Assembly: GCA_017744935.1 (NCBI GenBank)
Contig: JAGIAI010000007.1
Location: 1-64,000 of the forward strand
Length of the DNA: 64,000 nucleotides
Origin: Variovorax sp.
Lineage (GTDB): Bacteria; Pseudomonadota; Gammaproteobacteria; Burkholderiales; Burkholderiaceae_C
Direction: 5' to 3'
A program made the translations under genes and the position numbers. A model generated the notes under the pieces. It was not told where the DNA came from. It was given only the letters and a program-made list of their open reading frames with translations, and made no database searches. Positions 9,164 through 18,562 of the stretch are shown one piece after another. Position 1 is the first letter of the stretch. Every line of letters begins with the position of its first letter.

Positions 9164-10152
9164 ATATCAATGCTGCCGATGGCAGTCAAGGCGCGGACGT
9201 AGCCATGACGTCGCTGGAGTTGCGGCTTGTTCGCAGTCACGGCAATCCCGCCGATGCGGTGCTGTCCGTCCCGACCGAAGGCGCCGGTCTGGGCAGTGCT
9301 TTTGCGTTGGACGTTGAGGCGCCGGACGACGAGCACCGGCGCCAAGCCGATTTGTGCCGAATCGGTCTTCAAGGGCGCATCTGGCACCTTTCGAACGAGG
9401 GGCATTCGCTCGCATGCGCCCTGAACGGAGAGCGCGTGCCGGCCGGCGCGGTCCTGCCGGTCAGTGATGGCGATGTGCTGGAACTGGGCTTGCTTCGCTT
9501 CATCGTGGAAGTCGCGGTGGCCGCCGAGGCGGACGTTGCGGCGTTTGATCTGCGCGACTTGGCCCCGACGTCGAATCGGGCCGAGGATCCCTTCGGTGCG
9601 CTCGACATCGACGGAGCAAGGCCGCAGACAGTCGCGGACCCGCTGGCTGTATTGCTTGGCGAGTTGCCGTTGGTCAACGTACGAACGGTCAAGGAACAGG
9701 CGACGATCTCGCCAACGGTGCAGGTGACGGGCACCGGGTCTTCCGACGCCTTGTTCAACGATCTGCACGATGGCTTCGTTCGCGCGGTACGCGATCCGGC
9801 GAGATTGGGTGACAGCACGATGTGGGAGAGCGGTCATGCGCTGCTCGATGAAAGCACCACGAACACATTCGAAGACCTCACCCGGCATGCGGTGGCGGCT
9901 TATCCCTTGGTGCGCGACCTGTTGCATGGCCGCGAGAAGCTCGACCAGACGCTCGACGGATTCGCTTCATTGGGGTCGGTATCCCTGGAGGCCGAGAAGC
10001 CAGACGAAGTACTGCGGCTGTTCGCTCCGGAATTGGCGCATGGCGCCAAGACCGCCATCCCGAGTCTCACGCGACGCGAGCATCACGCGCTTTCGCCGGA
10101 CAGCCCGATGCCCGTCGAGCGGGTGCAGCGGGTCGACACGGGAGCCGAATAG
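9160..10152 (+). CDS. T6SS FHA-domain protein (TagH/Fha-like)
   Basis: 330 residues from GTG 9160, which overlaps the tagF stop as GTGA; an ATG at 9208 (MTSLELRL) is an alternative start. Residues ~17-125 form a forkhead-associated domain, with LNGERVPAGAVLPVSDGD as the loop that reads phosphothreonine in relatives. After an acidic linker the C-terminal ~110 residues (LFNDLHDGF, LREKLDQT-like and FAPELA segments) match the helical domain of T6SS FHA proteins. Such proteins act as phospho-dependent switches for assembly. After the stop lies a 67-base gap containing a CCCCCGGGGG palindrome at 10154-10163 and no clear terminator. Confidence 0.8.
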   Translation: MNINAADGSQGADVAMTSLELRLVRSHGNPADAVLSVPTEGAGLGSAFALDVEAPDDEHRRQADLCRIGLQGRIWHLSNEGHSLACALNGERVPAGAVLPVSDGDVLELGLLRFIVEVAVAAEADVAAFDLRDLAPTSNRAEDPFGALDIDGARPQTVADPLAVLLGELPLVNVRTVKEQATISPTVQVTGTGSSDALFNDLHDGFVRAVRDPARLGDSTMWESGHALLDESTTNTFEDLTRHAVAAYPLVRDLLHGREKLDQTLDGFASLGSVSLEAEKPDEVLRLFAPELAHGAKTAIPSLTRREHHALSPDSPMPVERVQRVDTGAE

Positions 10153-10219
10153 GCCCCCGGGGGTTCCCGCCGTGCCTTTTGCGGCGAACTTGCTTTCCCA
10201 ATTTTGATTTCCCTATCCG

Positions 10220-11095
10220 ATGACTACATCCATTCCGTCCGGCGCCATCGATGGCGCGTCCCGATCTTTTCGTGAGTGGGCTCATGCAAGGCCACTGTCG
10301 GAAGTGCTCTCGCGCGCGGAGGCGGGCGTGCGCGCCCAGCCGCAGGAGCCTCGCGCGCGCTGGCTGCTGTTCGAATTGCTGTGTGTGCTCGGCCAGTGGG
10401 ACCGCGCGCTCAAACCACTGCAGACCTGGGCCGGGCTTGCTCGCGACAACGAAAGCACCGCGCATGTGATGCGCGGACTCATTCGCGCGGAGCATCAGCG
10501 CACGGAAGTGTTCGCGGGACGCGCGGAGGCGGCGACGCTGACGGTGAGCGATTCGTCGGCACCCGCATGGCTGGATCAACTGGGGGAGGCACTCAGGCTG
10601 GCCGCACCGGGAGGTGACGCCGCGATGGACGCCGCCGATCTCGTGCGCGAGTCCGCGTTGGCGCAAGCGCCGGAGACCGTGGGCGAAAGCAATCTGCTGA
10701 CCTTCGCATGGATTACGGATTCCGACACCCGGCTGGGGCCGGTGTGCGAGGTGATCGTTGCGGGAGCGTATCGCTGGCTGGCCTTTCGCGATCTCGCCTC
10801 GATCACCAAGGCCGCGCCGGCGCATCTGCTCGATCTGATTTGGGCGCAGGTGGATCTGGTGCTGCGAGACGGAACAGAGCTGAAGGGCTACATGCCGATG
10901 CGCTACCCGGTACAGGCGGGCGATCGCGATGCTCTGTTGATGGCGCGCGAAACCATATGGAGCGATGTCGGCCGCACTGGGGTGGTTGCACGCGGCCAGA
11001 AGATGTGGTCTACCGACGCGGGCGACATGGCCTTGCTCGACCTTCGGACCTGCAGATTCGTGACGGAACAGGGATCGGTTGATGCCGCCCCTTGA
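10220..11095 (+). CDS. tagJ: T6SS accessory protein TagJ (ImpE/SciE family)
   Basis: 291 residues. The N-terminal half is TPR-like (SEVLSRAEAGVRAQPQEPRARWLLFELLCV with the G-x-W-x-RA repeat), followed by the compact C-terminal ImpE domain with YRWLAFRD and DLIWAQVDLVLRDG. TagJ binds the N-terminus of TssB in some systems and is thought to help ClpV recycle the contracted sheath. It ends inside the start of tssE (overlap 11082-11095), so the two are co-translated. Its tssB and clpV partners are outside the window. Confidence 0.88.
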   Translation: MTTSIPSGAIDGASRSFREWAHARPLSEVLSRAEAGVRAQPQEPRARWLLFELLCVLGQWDRALKPLQTWAGLARDNESTAHVMRGLIRAEHQRTEVFAGRAEAATLTVSDSSAPAWLDQLGEALRLAAPGGDAAMDAADLVRESALAQAPETVGESNLLTFAWITDSDTRLGPVCEVIVAGAYRWLAFRDLASITKAAPAHLLDLIWAQVDLVLRDGTELKGYMPMRYPVQAGDRDALLMARETIWSDVGRTGVVARGQKMWSTDAGDMALLDLRTCRFVTEQGSVDAAP

Positions 11096-11720
11096 CGCTT
11101 CTCATGCCGAGGTGCGCACCGCACAGCGCCGAGCTTCCGACGGGGGGCTGCACCCTGTGCACCCTGGTGTGCGCTCTCCACGGCCCGCCGACGAGCGCGC
11201 TGCCCGCGCCAATGCGCAGCTGTTGCCGACGTTGTTCGATCGCCTTCGGGACGATGCGCCGAGCCGAGCGAGCGAGTCACCTTCGGAATACACCGCCGCG
11301 CCCAACCAGATGCGCGACATCGTGCAGCGGGATCTGGCCTTGCTGCTCAATACGACGAATGCCGAAGACCTGATCGACCGTGCCCGCTATCCCGAAGCCG
11401 CTGCTTCGACCGTGAATTTCGGTGTGCCGCCCTTGGCCGGCAGCTATCTGGCGGAGCGCAAGTGGGAAGAGATCGAGCGCATCATCCGCCGCGCCATCGA
11501 GGACTACGAGCCGCGCTTGCTGCCCGAGTCAGTGATGGTCCTGCCCTTGATGAAAGAGGGCGCGCATGAGCAGTACAACGTGCTGCTGTTCGAGATCCGC
11601 GCCATGGTCAACCTCAAGCCCTACCCGCTCGAACTCACGGTACAGAGCTCGGTGGACCTCGAGACCAACCGCATGAGCATCACCCGTGCTTCGCGCACCC
11701 CGAAGCGGGCGATGCGCTGA
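11082..11720 (+). CDS. tssE: T6SS baseplate protein TssE (gp25-like)
   Basis: 212 residues from ATG 11082, overlapping tagJ. After a variable N-terminus the core is gp25-like: LPTLFDRLRDD, a domain start at RDIVQRDLALLLNT, and ERIIRRAIEDYEPRLLPESV, the segment with the conserved E-P-R surface that seats the first sheath disc in T4 gp25. TssE is a wedge component of the cytoplasmic T6SS baseplate. It is followed after 31 bases by tssF. Clearly distinct from the gp25-like protein of the second injection system at 46221-46580. Confidence 0.9.
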   Translation: MPPLDASHAEVRTAQRRASDGGLHPVHPGVRSPRPADERAARANAQLLPTLFDRLRDDAPSRASESPSEYTAAPNQMRDIVQRDLALLLNTTNAEDLIDRARYPEAAASTVNFGVPPLAGSYLAERKWEEIERIIRRAIEDYEPRLLPESVMVLPLMKEGAHEQYNVLLFEIRAMVNLKPYPLELTVQSSVDLETNRMSITRASRTPKRAMR

Positions 11721-11751
11721 GTCGCGCCCAGCTTCTTCTCCGAGACACCCG

Positions 11752-13632
11752 ATGGACCCCCAACTTCTCGACTACTACAACAAGGAACTGATCTACATGC
11801 GCGAGATGGCGGGCGAGTTCGCCGCCTCGCACCCGAAGATCGCGCGCCGGCTCGGCATGCATGGCGTGGAGGTACACGATCCGTATGTAGAGAGGCTCAT
11901 CGAGTCCTTCAGCTTCCTTTCGGCGCGCATGCAGATCAAGCTGGATGCGGAGTTCCCGCGCTTCACGCAGCGGCTGCTGGAGGTGCTGTATCCCAACTAC
12001 CTGAGCCCGACGCCGTCGATGGCAGTGGCTCGGCTCGCGCCGAGCGTGAAGGAGGGTGACTTTTCGCGCGGCTTCGTCGTGCCTCGCGATACGGCCTTCC
12101 ATGCGCGGGTACCGGCAGGCGAGCAGACGCCATGCGAGTTCCGCTCCAGCCAGGATGTCACGCTCTGGCCAATCGAGATCGTGGATGCGAAGCTGACCGG
12201 CACGCCGCCCGACATTCCGGCCCTGGAGCGCTACGTGCCGCCACACGTGCAGGTGACGGGTGCGTTGCGCCTGCGGCTGCGTGTGGTGGGCGAGATGAAC
12301 TTCAGCGATCTGGCAGGGCTGGACCGCCTGCCGGTCTACCTGAGCGGCAACGAGCAGGTGGCGTCGCACCTGTTCGAATTGCTGCATACCTCGGCGGTGG
12401 CGACCTTCACCGGCGAACCGGGCAAGCTGATGCAGCACCCCCACGTGGTGACCGAAGGTGCGCTCGTTCACGAGGGGCTGGAGCCCGGCCAGGGGCTGCT
12501 CCCGCTGGAGTGGAACACCTTTCACGGCCACAACCTCTTGCACGAGTATTTCGCGTGCCCGGAGCGTTTCTATTTCTTCACGCTCACGCAACTGGCGCCC
12601 GGTCTGTCGCGGGTGACGGGCAAGGAGGCGGAGGTGTTGGTGTTGCTGACGCGGCCGCCGGGATCGCTCGGCGGTCTGGTCGACGCGGGGCAGTTCGCGC
12701 TGTTCTGCACGCCGGTCATCAATCTGTTCGAGCGGCGCACCGACCGCATCGAGGTCGATGCTGCCCAGCCTGAGTTCCATCTGGTCCCCGACAGGTCCCG
12801 ACCGTTGGACTTCGAGGTGTACGCAGTCAAGCACATCCGCGGCCAGCAGGCGCAGACCACGGCGGCGTCGGATTTCAGGCCGATGTACCAGACGCTCAAC
12901 GAGGACGAGGGCAACTACGGCCGCTATTTCTCGGTCAGGCGCGAGCCGCGTCTGGCATCTGACACTTCGCGCAAGTACGGCACGCGTACGCCCTACATCG
13001 GCACGGAGGTCTTCATCTCGCTGGTCGACCAGAACGAGGCGCCTTACCCGGATGCGATCCGCCATCTGTCGGTCACTGCGCTGCTGACCAATCGCGACCT
13101 GCCGTGTCTGGTTCCTCGCGACGGCGAGAACGATCTTGTTGTCGCCGATTCGATCCCGGTGACCGGTGTCGGCCTCATTCGACCGCCGAGCACCCCCAAG
13201 TCGCCTTTCGCGCAGCGCGAGATGGCATGGCGGCTGATTCGCCAACTGGGCTTCAACCACCTGCCGCTCGCGGACATGCCGCACCGTGAGGGCGCGCAGG
13301 CGCTGCGCGACATGCTGCGCTTGTTCGTCACGACCGACAACGAGGTTCAACGCCGGCAGATCGAAAGCCTCGTGGGCTCACGCATCGAGCCGGTGACAAG
13401 TCGCCTGCCGGGCGCGGGGCCGCTGGTCTACGGGCGCGGCGTGCGCTGCACTTTGAGTGTGGACGAGGAAGGTTTTTCCGGCACGAGCCCGTACCTGTTC
13501 GGGCTGGTGCTGGAGCACTACCTCGCCCGTCATGTGAGCATTAACGTGTTCACGCAGACCGTGCTGGAATCTATGCAACGCGGCACCGTGGCGAGTTGGC
13601 CGGTGCGCATGGGCGGAAGAGGAATCGTCTGA
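11752..13632 (+). CDS. tssF: T6SS baseplate wedge protein TssF
   Basis: 626 residues from ATG 11752. The N-terminus (LLDYYNKELIYMREMAGEFA, then HPKIARRLGM and DPYVERLIESFSFL) is diagnostic for the TssF/VasA/ImpG family. Later conserved pieces include FPRFTQRLLEVLYPNYL, RFYFFTL and the C-terminal GRGVRCTLSVDE. TssF is the T4 gp6 equivalent; two copies pair with one TssG in each baseplate wedge. The stop overlaps the tssG ATG by one base. Full length for the family. Confidence 0.95.
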   Translation: MDPQLLDYYNKELIYMREMAGEFAASHPKIARRLGMHGVEVHDPYVERLIESFSFLSARMQIKLDAEFPRFTQRLLEVLYPNYLSPTPSMAVARLAPSVKEGDFSRGFVVPRDTAFHARVPAGEQTPCEFRSSQDVTLWPIEIVDAKLTGTPPDIPALERYVPPHVQVTGALRLRLRVVGEMNFSDLAGLDRLPVYLSGNEQVASHLFELLHTSAVATFTGEPGKLMQHPHVVTEGALVHEGLEPGQGLLPLEWNTFHGHNLLHEYFACPERFYFFTLTQLAPGLSRVTGKEAEVLVLLTRPPGSLGGLVDAGQFALFCTPVINLFERRTDRIEVDAAQPEFHLVPDRSRPLDFEVYAVKHIRGQQAQTTAASDFRPMYQTLNEDEGNYGRYFSVRREPRLASDTSRKYGTRTPYIGTEVFISLVDQNEAPYPDAIRHLSVTALLTNRDLPCLVPRDGENDLVVADSIPVTGVGLIRPPSTPKSPFAQREMAWRLIRQLGFNHLPLADMPHREGAQALRDMLRLFVTTDNEVQRRQIESLVGSRIEPVTSRLPGAGPLVYGRGVRCTLSVDEEGFSGTSPYLFGLVLEHYLARHVSINVFTQTVLESMQRGTVASWPVRMGGRGIV

Positions 13633-14783
13633 TGCGGCGGGACCGAGATCCTCTTGCGCTCGGACTGCAGGAACTGCTGGTCCGATTGCGTCGCGAGCCG
13701 TGGAAGTTCAGCTTCACCACGCTCATGCGCCGCTTGGGTGCCGTTCATTCGAATCAGCCGCGTATCGGGCTGGCGAGCCGGCCACAGCAGGAGCCCTTCC
13801 GGCTCGGGCAGACCGCGGCGTTGACCTTTGCGCCGCGCGAAATCGCCGAAGTCGCATTGCCGCTCGCTGACGTCGAGTCGTCCGGCATGGGCGCTCCCCA
13901 TGCGCGCAGGGGCAACAACCCGGCGGTGCCGACGGTGCAGCTGTATGGTCTCGGGCTGCTCGGTCCCAATGGTCCACTGCCGCTGCACTACACCGAATGG
14001 GTGCGCGAGCGCGCAGAAAACTACAACGACGGCACGCTCGCCAACTTTCTCGACATCTTTCACCACCGCTATCTCACGCACATGTATCGCGCTTGGGCGC
14101 AGAGTCAGTCGGCGGCCGGCCTCGACCGGCCGGATGACGAGACCTTCAGCCGCTATGTGGCGCGGCTGACCGGCCATGACCCCTCGGAAATCCGCGAGTC
14201 GATGCTGCCTTCGCATGCGCGACTGGCCGCCTCGACGCATCTGACCCGTGAGGCGCGCAATCCCGACGGCCTGGCCGGGACGCTGGGTCGCTACTTCGCG
14301 GTGCCGGTTCAGCTTCAGGAGTTCGTGATGCACTGGATACGCATCGATGAAGAGGATCAGACGCATCTCGGCAAGCCGCACACCTCGAGCGTGATGGGTA
14401 TGGGCGCGATCGCGGGAGAGGTCGTCGCGGACCGGCAGAACAAATTCCGCCTCGTGCTCGGCCCGTTGAGCCTCGAGCAATACCTGCGCTTCACGCCGCA
14501 AGGCAAGGATCTGCCCTTGCTCGTCGAATGGGTGCGCGGCTTCATAGGGTACGAGTTTGTCTGGGAAGTCGAATTGCGGGTGCGCAACGACAGCGCGCCT
14601 CCCGCGCGCTTGGAGGACAAGGAAAAGCTCGGCTGGTCGACGTGGCTCGGCGGCCCCGAACGCGGCGAACTGGACGAGCCTTCTGACGCCCAGCAAGAGA
14701 CTGTGGCCAAAAACTATGCGGTCGGTCTTGTTTTCGAGCCCGAGCACTACATCGGCGCGCGCCATCGAGCCGCGACCCACTAG
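13632..14783 (+). CDS. tssG: T6SS baseplate wedge protein TssG
   Basis: 383 residues, ATG overlapping the tssF stop. Family features: an N-terminal EPWKFSFTTLMRRLG helix, VQLYGLGLLGPNGPLPLHYTEW (GLxGxxGPLPxHYTE signature), FLDIFHHRYL, and a C-terminal region with LGWSTWLG. TssG (VasB/ImpH, DUF1305) is a wedge protein that bridges TssF and TssE. The start is chosen for the coupling to tssF; an upstream in-frame ATG at 13596 would overlap tssF by 37 bases. Confidence 0.94.
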   Translation: MRRDRDPLALGLQELLVRLRREPWKFSFTTLMRRLGAVHSNQPRIGLASRPQQEPFRLGQTAALTFAPREIAEVALPLADVESSGMGAPHARRGNNPAVPTVQLYGLGLLGPNGPLPLHYTEWVRERAENYNDGTLANFLDIFHHRYLTHMYRAWAQSQSAAGLDRPDDETFSRYVARLTGHDPSEIRESMLPSHARLAASTHLTREARNPDGLAGTLGRYFAVPVQLQEFVMHWIRIDEEDQTHLGKPHTSSVMGMGAIAGEVVADRQNKFRLVLGPLSLEQYLRFTPQGKDLPLLVEWVRGFIGYEFVWEVELRVRNDSAPPARLEDKEKLGWSTWLGGPERGELDEPSDAQQETVAKNYAVGLVFEPEHYIGARHRAATH

Positions 14784-14811
14784 GCAGTTTTTAATTTCGT
14801 TTCGAGCGTTC

Positions 14812-15870
14812 ATGCCCCAGACCATTTCTTCCAATCATTCTCAGAATCCCGACTGGCTGATGCCGATCAGCGACGGGGCGCCGTGCGGGGCCAGTCTCGA
14901 GTACGACGCCGAATACGCGGTCCTCCTGTCGCGCATGACGCCGCGTGGCGATGCGCAGTACGGCGATTTCGTCGGTACGTCTGAAGCACCCAACTGGGCG
15001 GAGATCGAGCGCGATTGCCGGCGGCTTCTGTTGCGCACCCGGGACATCAATCTTTTCGTCTGGCTTTGCCGCGCACGTGTGCGGCTGGCACAGGCGAATG
15101 GGCTTGCCCAGTCGCTTTCGATGCTGGCGACAGTGCTGCAGACCTGGCCCGAAGCCGTTCATCCACAAGTCGTCATCGAAGGCCAGGCAGAGCCGGAGGT
15201 ACGCGCGAATGCACTAGCGGGCCTCGCCGATCCCGAGGGATTGCTAGGCGACGTGCGTGAGATCCTGGTGGCTTCGAACACCGCCGTGCGCCTGACCGTG
15301 CGCGACGTGGAGCGAGCCTTTGCCGTGCCCCGCTTCTCCGATGCGCCCAGCCCCGACTCGGTAGTCCGACAGTTGGAAGCGCTTCGTGCCACGACCGATG
15401 CCAAGGCTCCGGTGCATCTGCTCTCACAGGCCGCCGGTCAGGCCCGTGCGATCGATGAGTGGGCGAGGCGTCAGCTTGGCGGTGATGCACCTTCGTTGCA
15501 AGGATTGCTGCGCTTGCTGGATCTGTTTGTTGCGCCCGAACACGAGGAGGCCGAACCACAGATCCAGACGACCTATGAGCAACCTTCAACCTGGCCCGAA
15601 GAGACGCACGAGTCCTCGACTCTCGATCGAACGGCCGCGGCTTCAGCGCCCGGGCGGCAAACGCGCAGGCATGCTCTCTCAGACATTCGCTCTGCACGCG
15701 AATGGTTTGAAACGAATGAGCCAAGCAGCCCGGTCGCCGTACTCCTCAGGCAAGCTGAGCGCATGGTCGGCAAGCGCTTTTCGCAGGTGGTGGATTCGAT
15801 CCCCCTGGACTTGCTCCGCAAGTGGGAGTCCGGGGAAGAGGAGAGAGCGCCATTGGAGGCTCCGGTGTGA
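14812..15870 (+). CDS. tssA: T6SS priming/cap protein TssA (ImpA N-terminal family)
   Basis: 352 residues from ATG 14812. The N-terminal ImpA domain is clear: ISDGAPCGASLEYDAEY, then NWAEIERDCRRLLLRTRDINLFVWLCRA and the L..WPEAVHP motif. The middle is variable and charged. The C-terminus (RSAREWFETNEPSSPVAVLLRQAERMVGKRF) is the short conserved tail of TssA1-type proteins. TssA directs baseplate, tube and sheath polymerisation, and in some subclasses stays at the distal end. The stop overlaps the next gene. Confidence 0.9.
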   Translation: MPQTISSNHSQNPDWLMPISDGAPCGASLEYDAEYAVLLSRMTPRGDAQYGDFVGTSEAPNWAEIERDCRRLLLRTRDINLFVWLCRARVRLAQANGLAQSLSMLATVLQTWPEAVHPQVVIEGQAEPEVRANALAGLADPEGLLGDVREILVASNTAVRLTVRDVERAFAVPRFSDAPSPDSVVRQLEALRATTDAKAPVHLLSQAAGQARAIDEWARRQLGGDAPSLQGLLRLLDLFVAPEHEEAEPQIQTTYEQPSTWPEETHESSTLDRTAAASAPGRQTRRHALSDIRSAREWFETNEPSSPVAVLLRQAERMVGKRFSQVVDSIPLDLLRKWESGEEERAPLEAPV

Positions 15871-16478
15871 CGCCGCCGCTCGTTTGGCTGGTAGCCGGCC
15901 TCCTGTTGGGAGGCATCGGCATGGGGCTGTTCGGAATTGTCTGCGCGAGGATCTTCACGCGGGAAGTTCGGAAGGAATTGATCGACCGACTACGTGACCA
16001 CGAACAGTCGATGCGCCAGGCATTGATGGAGCGAGACTCCGCGACTCTTCTCGCACCCGGGTTCGATGAGCCCCGATTTGCGCAGCATGTCCAACGGGTC
16101 ATTCAGGTCGAAATCGAATATCTGGCCCAATGCCAACGGGACTGCGATGCACGCCATGCCGAGGACATGCGCGCGCTGCTGCATGCGCTGGAGGTGCGGG
16201 AAGGCAAGGCGGTAGCGAGCGCTACTACGCCCAGATCCGAAGTGCCCGAGCGAAAGTCTGGGCAGGTTTCGCCATCGCGGCCCGCCGTGTCTGCACATCC
16301 GCCCGAGCTCATGCACGTGCCACTTCCGCGGGTGAAACCATGTCATGAGCCAGAGGAACCCAAACTCGAACTCAGCGACGAAGAGATCGATGCACTCCCG
16401 CCGGACTTGCCCCAACCTGCCAAGCAGAGAAGGCGCATCCTGGCCGCGCCGGTGAAACCCCCTCTGCGGAGCATCTAG
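15867..16478 (+). CDS. Membrane-anchored protein of unknown function at end of T6SS operon
   Basis: About 203 residues from GTG 15867, which overlaps the tssA stop (GTGTGA); an ATG at 15822 would overlap tssA more deeply. It has one N-terminal membrane helix (VWLVAGLLLGGIGMGLFGIV), then a charged helical stretch (~25-110) that may form a coiled coil, and a Pro-rich region with an acidic motif ELSDEEIDALPPDLP near the end. No family recognised. Its place directly behind tssA in a tightly packed operon suggests a T6SS accessory role, perhaps at the membrane complex; this is inference. Confidence 0.6.
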   Translation: MTPPLVWLVAGLLLGGIGMGLFGIVCARIFTREVRKELIDRLRDHEQSMRQALMERDSATLLAPGFDEPRFAQHVQRVIQVEIEYLAQCQRDCDARHAEDMRALLHALEVREGKAVASATTPRSEVPERKSGQVSPSRPAVSAHPPELMHVPLPRVKPCHEPEEPKLELSDEEIDALPPDLPQPAKQRRRILAAPVKPPLRSI

Positions 16479-16521
16479 GAGTCGGGTTGCCGAGCGCCTC
16501 CATCTACCCGGCAGTCGGGTG

Positions 16522-17556
16522 TCACGGAATCAGCACTGCGGCGCCCTCGATGCGCCCCGCGCGCAGATCGGCCATCGCCTCGTTGGCCTGCTCCAGCGCA
16601 TAGGTGGTGATGTGGACCTGCGGCGGATGCACGCGCACTAGATCGAGGAACTCGCGGCCGTCGGCGCGCGTGAGGTTCGCGACCGAGACCAGCTCGCGCT
16701 CCTCCCACAGCAAGCGGTAGGGGAAGGCCGGGATGTCGCTCATGTGGATGCCGCCGCAGACCACCCGGCCGCCCTTGCGCACCGCCTGGAGCGCGAGCGG
16801 CACGAGGGGACCGGCCGGCGCGAAGATGATCGCCGCGTCGAGCCGCTCGGGCGGCATGTCGCCCGATGCGCCGGCCCACACCGCGCCCAATGAACGCGCG
16901 AAAGCCTGTCCCGAAGCGTCGCCCGCCCGCGTGAAGGCGTAGACCTCGCGTTCCTGCGCCACTGCCACCTGCGCAATGAGATGCGCCGCTGCGCCGAAGC
17001 CATAGAGGCCGAGCCGCCGCGCACCCTCGCCGGCGGCCTTCAGGCTGCGCCAGCCGATCAGCCCCGCGCACATCAGCGGCGCGATGTGGGCCGGATCCTG
17101 CGTGGAATCGCCGAGCGGCAGGCAGAAATCGGCTTCGGCGACCACATGGCTCGCGAAGCCGCCGTCGCGGTCGTAGCCGGTGAAGCGTGGCGTGTCGCAG
17201 AGGTTCTCGCGGCCTGCGATGCAGAACGTGCAATGTCCGCAGGTGTGGCCGAGCCAGGGCACGCCGACGCGGTCGCCGATGCGATGCCCCTTCACGCCGG
17301 CGCCGATGGCTTCCACCTCGCCCACGATTTCGTGGCCCGGCACGATCGGCAGCGTGTTCAGCGGCAGGTCGCCATCCACCACATGCAGATCGGTGCGACA
17401 GACCGCACAGGCCAGCACGCGCAGCCGCAGTTCGCCGGCAGCGGGTTCCGCGACCGGGCGCTGTTCGAGACGCAAGGGCTGACCGGCGGCGTGAAGAACC
17501 ATGGCGCGCATCGTCCGGGCATTGTGCGCCGCGGACCGCCTGGGTGTTTGCGTCAT
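16522..17556 (-). CDS. Zinc-dependent alcohol dehydrogenase family protein
   Basis: About 344 residues, medium-chain dehydrogenase/reductase. Catalytic zinc ligands are in CAVCRTDLH and GHEIVG; the structural zinc site is the four-Cys loop CGHCTFC...C. The NAD(P)-binding Rossmann motif is degenerate: LYGFGAAAHL rather than GxGxxG. These enzymes oxidise alcohols or reduce aldehydes; the substrate cannot be read from sequence. Start choice is uncertain: ATG 17556 (MTQTP), or 17511 (MRAMVLHAAGQ), which is where most relatives begin. Convergent with the T6SS operon (43-base gap without a clear terminator) and downstream of the LysR gene on the same strand, so possibly co-transcribed with it. Confidence 0.85.
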   Translation of the reverse strand: MTQTPRRSAAHNARTMRAMVLHAAGQPLRLEQRPVAEPAAGELRLRVLACAVCRTDLHVVDGDLPLNTLPIVPGHEIVGEVEAIGAGVKGHRIGDRVGVPWLGHTCGHCTFCIAGRENLCDTPRFTGYDRDGGFASHVVAEADFCLPLGDSTQDPAHIAPLMCAGLIGWRSLKAAGEGARRLGLYGFGAAAHLIAQVAVAQEREVYAFTRAGDASGQAFARSLGAVWAGASGDMPPERLDAAIIFAPAGPLVPLALQAVRKGGRVVCGGIHMSDIPAFPYRLLWEERELVSVANLTRADGREFLDLVRVHPPQVHITTYALEQANEAMADLRAGRIEGAAVLIP

Positions 17557-17604
17557 ATGCATCTGGCGCCGACGCTGCCGCACGGCCTGCGCGACTTCGC
17601 GGAT

Positions 17605-18531
17605 CTATCCGGGAAGCTTCGTATCGAGCGCGAACTTCCCCTTGCTCAGATGGCGCTTCATGAATTCGACGCAAACGCGAACCTTGGCGGAGTCAAGCGA
17701 CCGGCTGCTGGTCATGGCCCAGACATCCGCGGGTTCGCGATAGGCCGGCAGCACGCGCACCAGCGAGCCATCTTTCAAGTGCGAGGCAATGTCCCAGACC
17801 GACAGGAGCAGGATGCCGTTTCCGTCGATGCCCCAGTTGAGTACGACGTCGCTGTGGTTCGATCCGAAGCGGCCGGTGACCTTCACCGTGTCCGTGTCAT
17901 TCGGGCCTTGCAGGCGCCACACGCCGAAAGCCTGCTCGCGATCGCGAAAGACAAGGCAGTCGTGCTGCGCCAGATCGGCCAGTGACTTGGGGTGCCCGCG
18001 CCGCTTGAGGTAGCTGGGTGCTGCGCAGAGGATGCGGCTGCTTTCGGCGATGCGGTGCGCAATCAGTTGCGGCTGCGTCGGCTCTCCGACGCGAATGTCG
18101 ATGTCGTATCCCTCTTCGACGAGGTTGACGCGTCTGTCGAGCAGTTCGAGCCAGATGTCGAGCTTGGGATAGCGCCGCTGCAGAAGCGACAGAACATGCG
18201 ACACGTGATTACGCCCAAGGCGCAGGCTGGTGCTGATCCGCAACTGCCCGCTCGGCTCGCCCTTCGCGCTGGTGGCCGCTTCCGTCAGGGTGCCGACGTC
18301 TTCGAGGATCTTGCGAGCCGCCGCATAGATGCGCTCGCCCTCGTCGCTGATGTGCACGCGCCGTGTGGTGCGGTGAAACAGGCGCACGCCGAGCTGCTTT
18401 TCAAGGATGCCGATGCGTTTGCTCACGAACGCCTGGGAGACGCCGAGTTCGGTTGCCGTCGCAACGAAGCTGGCGCGCTGCGCCACGGTGCAGAACACAT
18501 GCAGGTCGTCGAGCGCGGGCCGATTGTTCAC
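17605..18531 (-). CDS. LysR-family transcriptional regulator
   Basis: 308 residues. The N-terminal winged helix-turn-helix (DLHVFCTVAQRASFVATATELGVSQAFVSKRI, then LEKQLGVRLFHRTTRRV) is typical LysR. The effector-binding domain starts near residue 90 (GQLRISTSL) and contains LDIWLELLDRRVNLVEEGYDIDIRVG, placing it in the CrgA-like branch common in Burkholderiales. It is divergent from the oxidoreductase/dehydroquinase genes with a 90-base gap holding a nested dyad, so it probably regulates them and itself. The inducer is unknown. Confidence 0.93.
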   Translation of the reverse strand: MNNRPALDDLHVFCTVAQRASFVATATELGVSQAFVSKRIGILEKQLGVRLFHRTTRRVHISDEGERIYAAARKILEDVGTLTEAATSAKGEPSGQLRISTSLRLGRNHVSHVLSLLQRRYPKLDIWLELLDRRVNLVEEGYDIDIRVGEPTQPQLIAHRIAESSRILCAAPSYLKRRGHPKSLADLAQHDCLVFRDREQAFGVWRLQGPNDTDTVKVTGRFGSNHSDVVLNWGIDGNGILLLSVWDIASHLKDGSLVRVLPAYREPADVWAMTSSRSLDSAKVRVCVEFMKRHLSKGKFALDTKLPG

Positions 18532-18562
18532 GATTTGTGATTTTCGATAGAACGATCTGGCT

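Noticed and set aside
10154..10198. Terminator between the FHA gene and tagJ
   Set aside because: CCCCCGGGGG and a CGCCG/CGGCG pair occur, but loops are unsuitable, there is no T-run, and the genes form one cluster.
11680..13350. 556-codon open frame on the minus strand
   Set aside because: Shadow of tssF, rich in Arg/His/Gln and without any recognisable motif.
2547..16478. Complete T6SS in the window
   Set aside because: tssB, tssC, hcp, clpV, vgrG, tssJ and tssK are not present here; only part of the cluster is visible.
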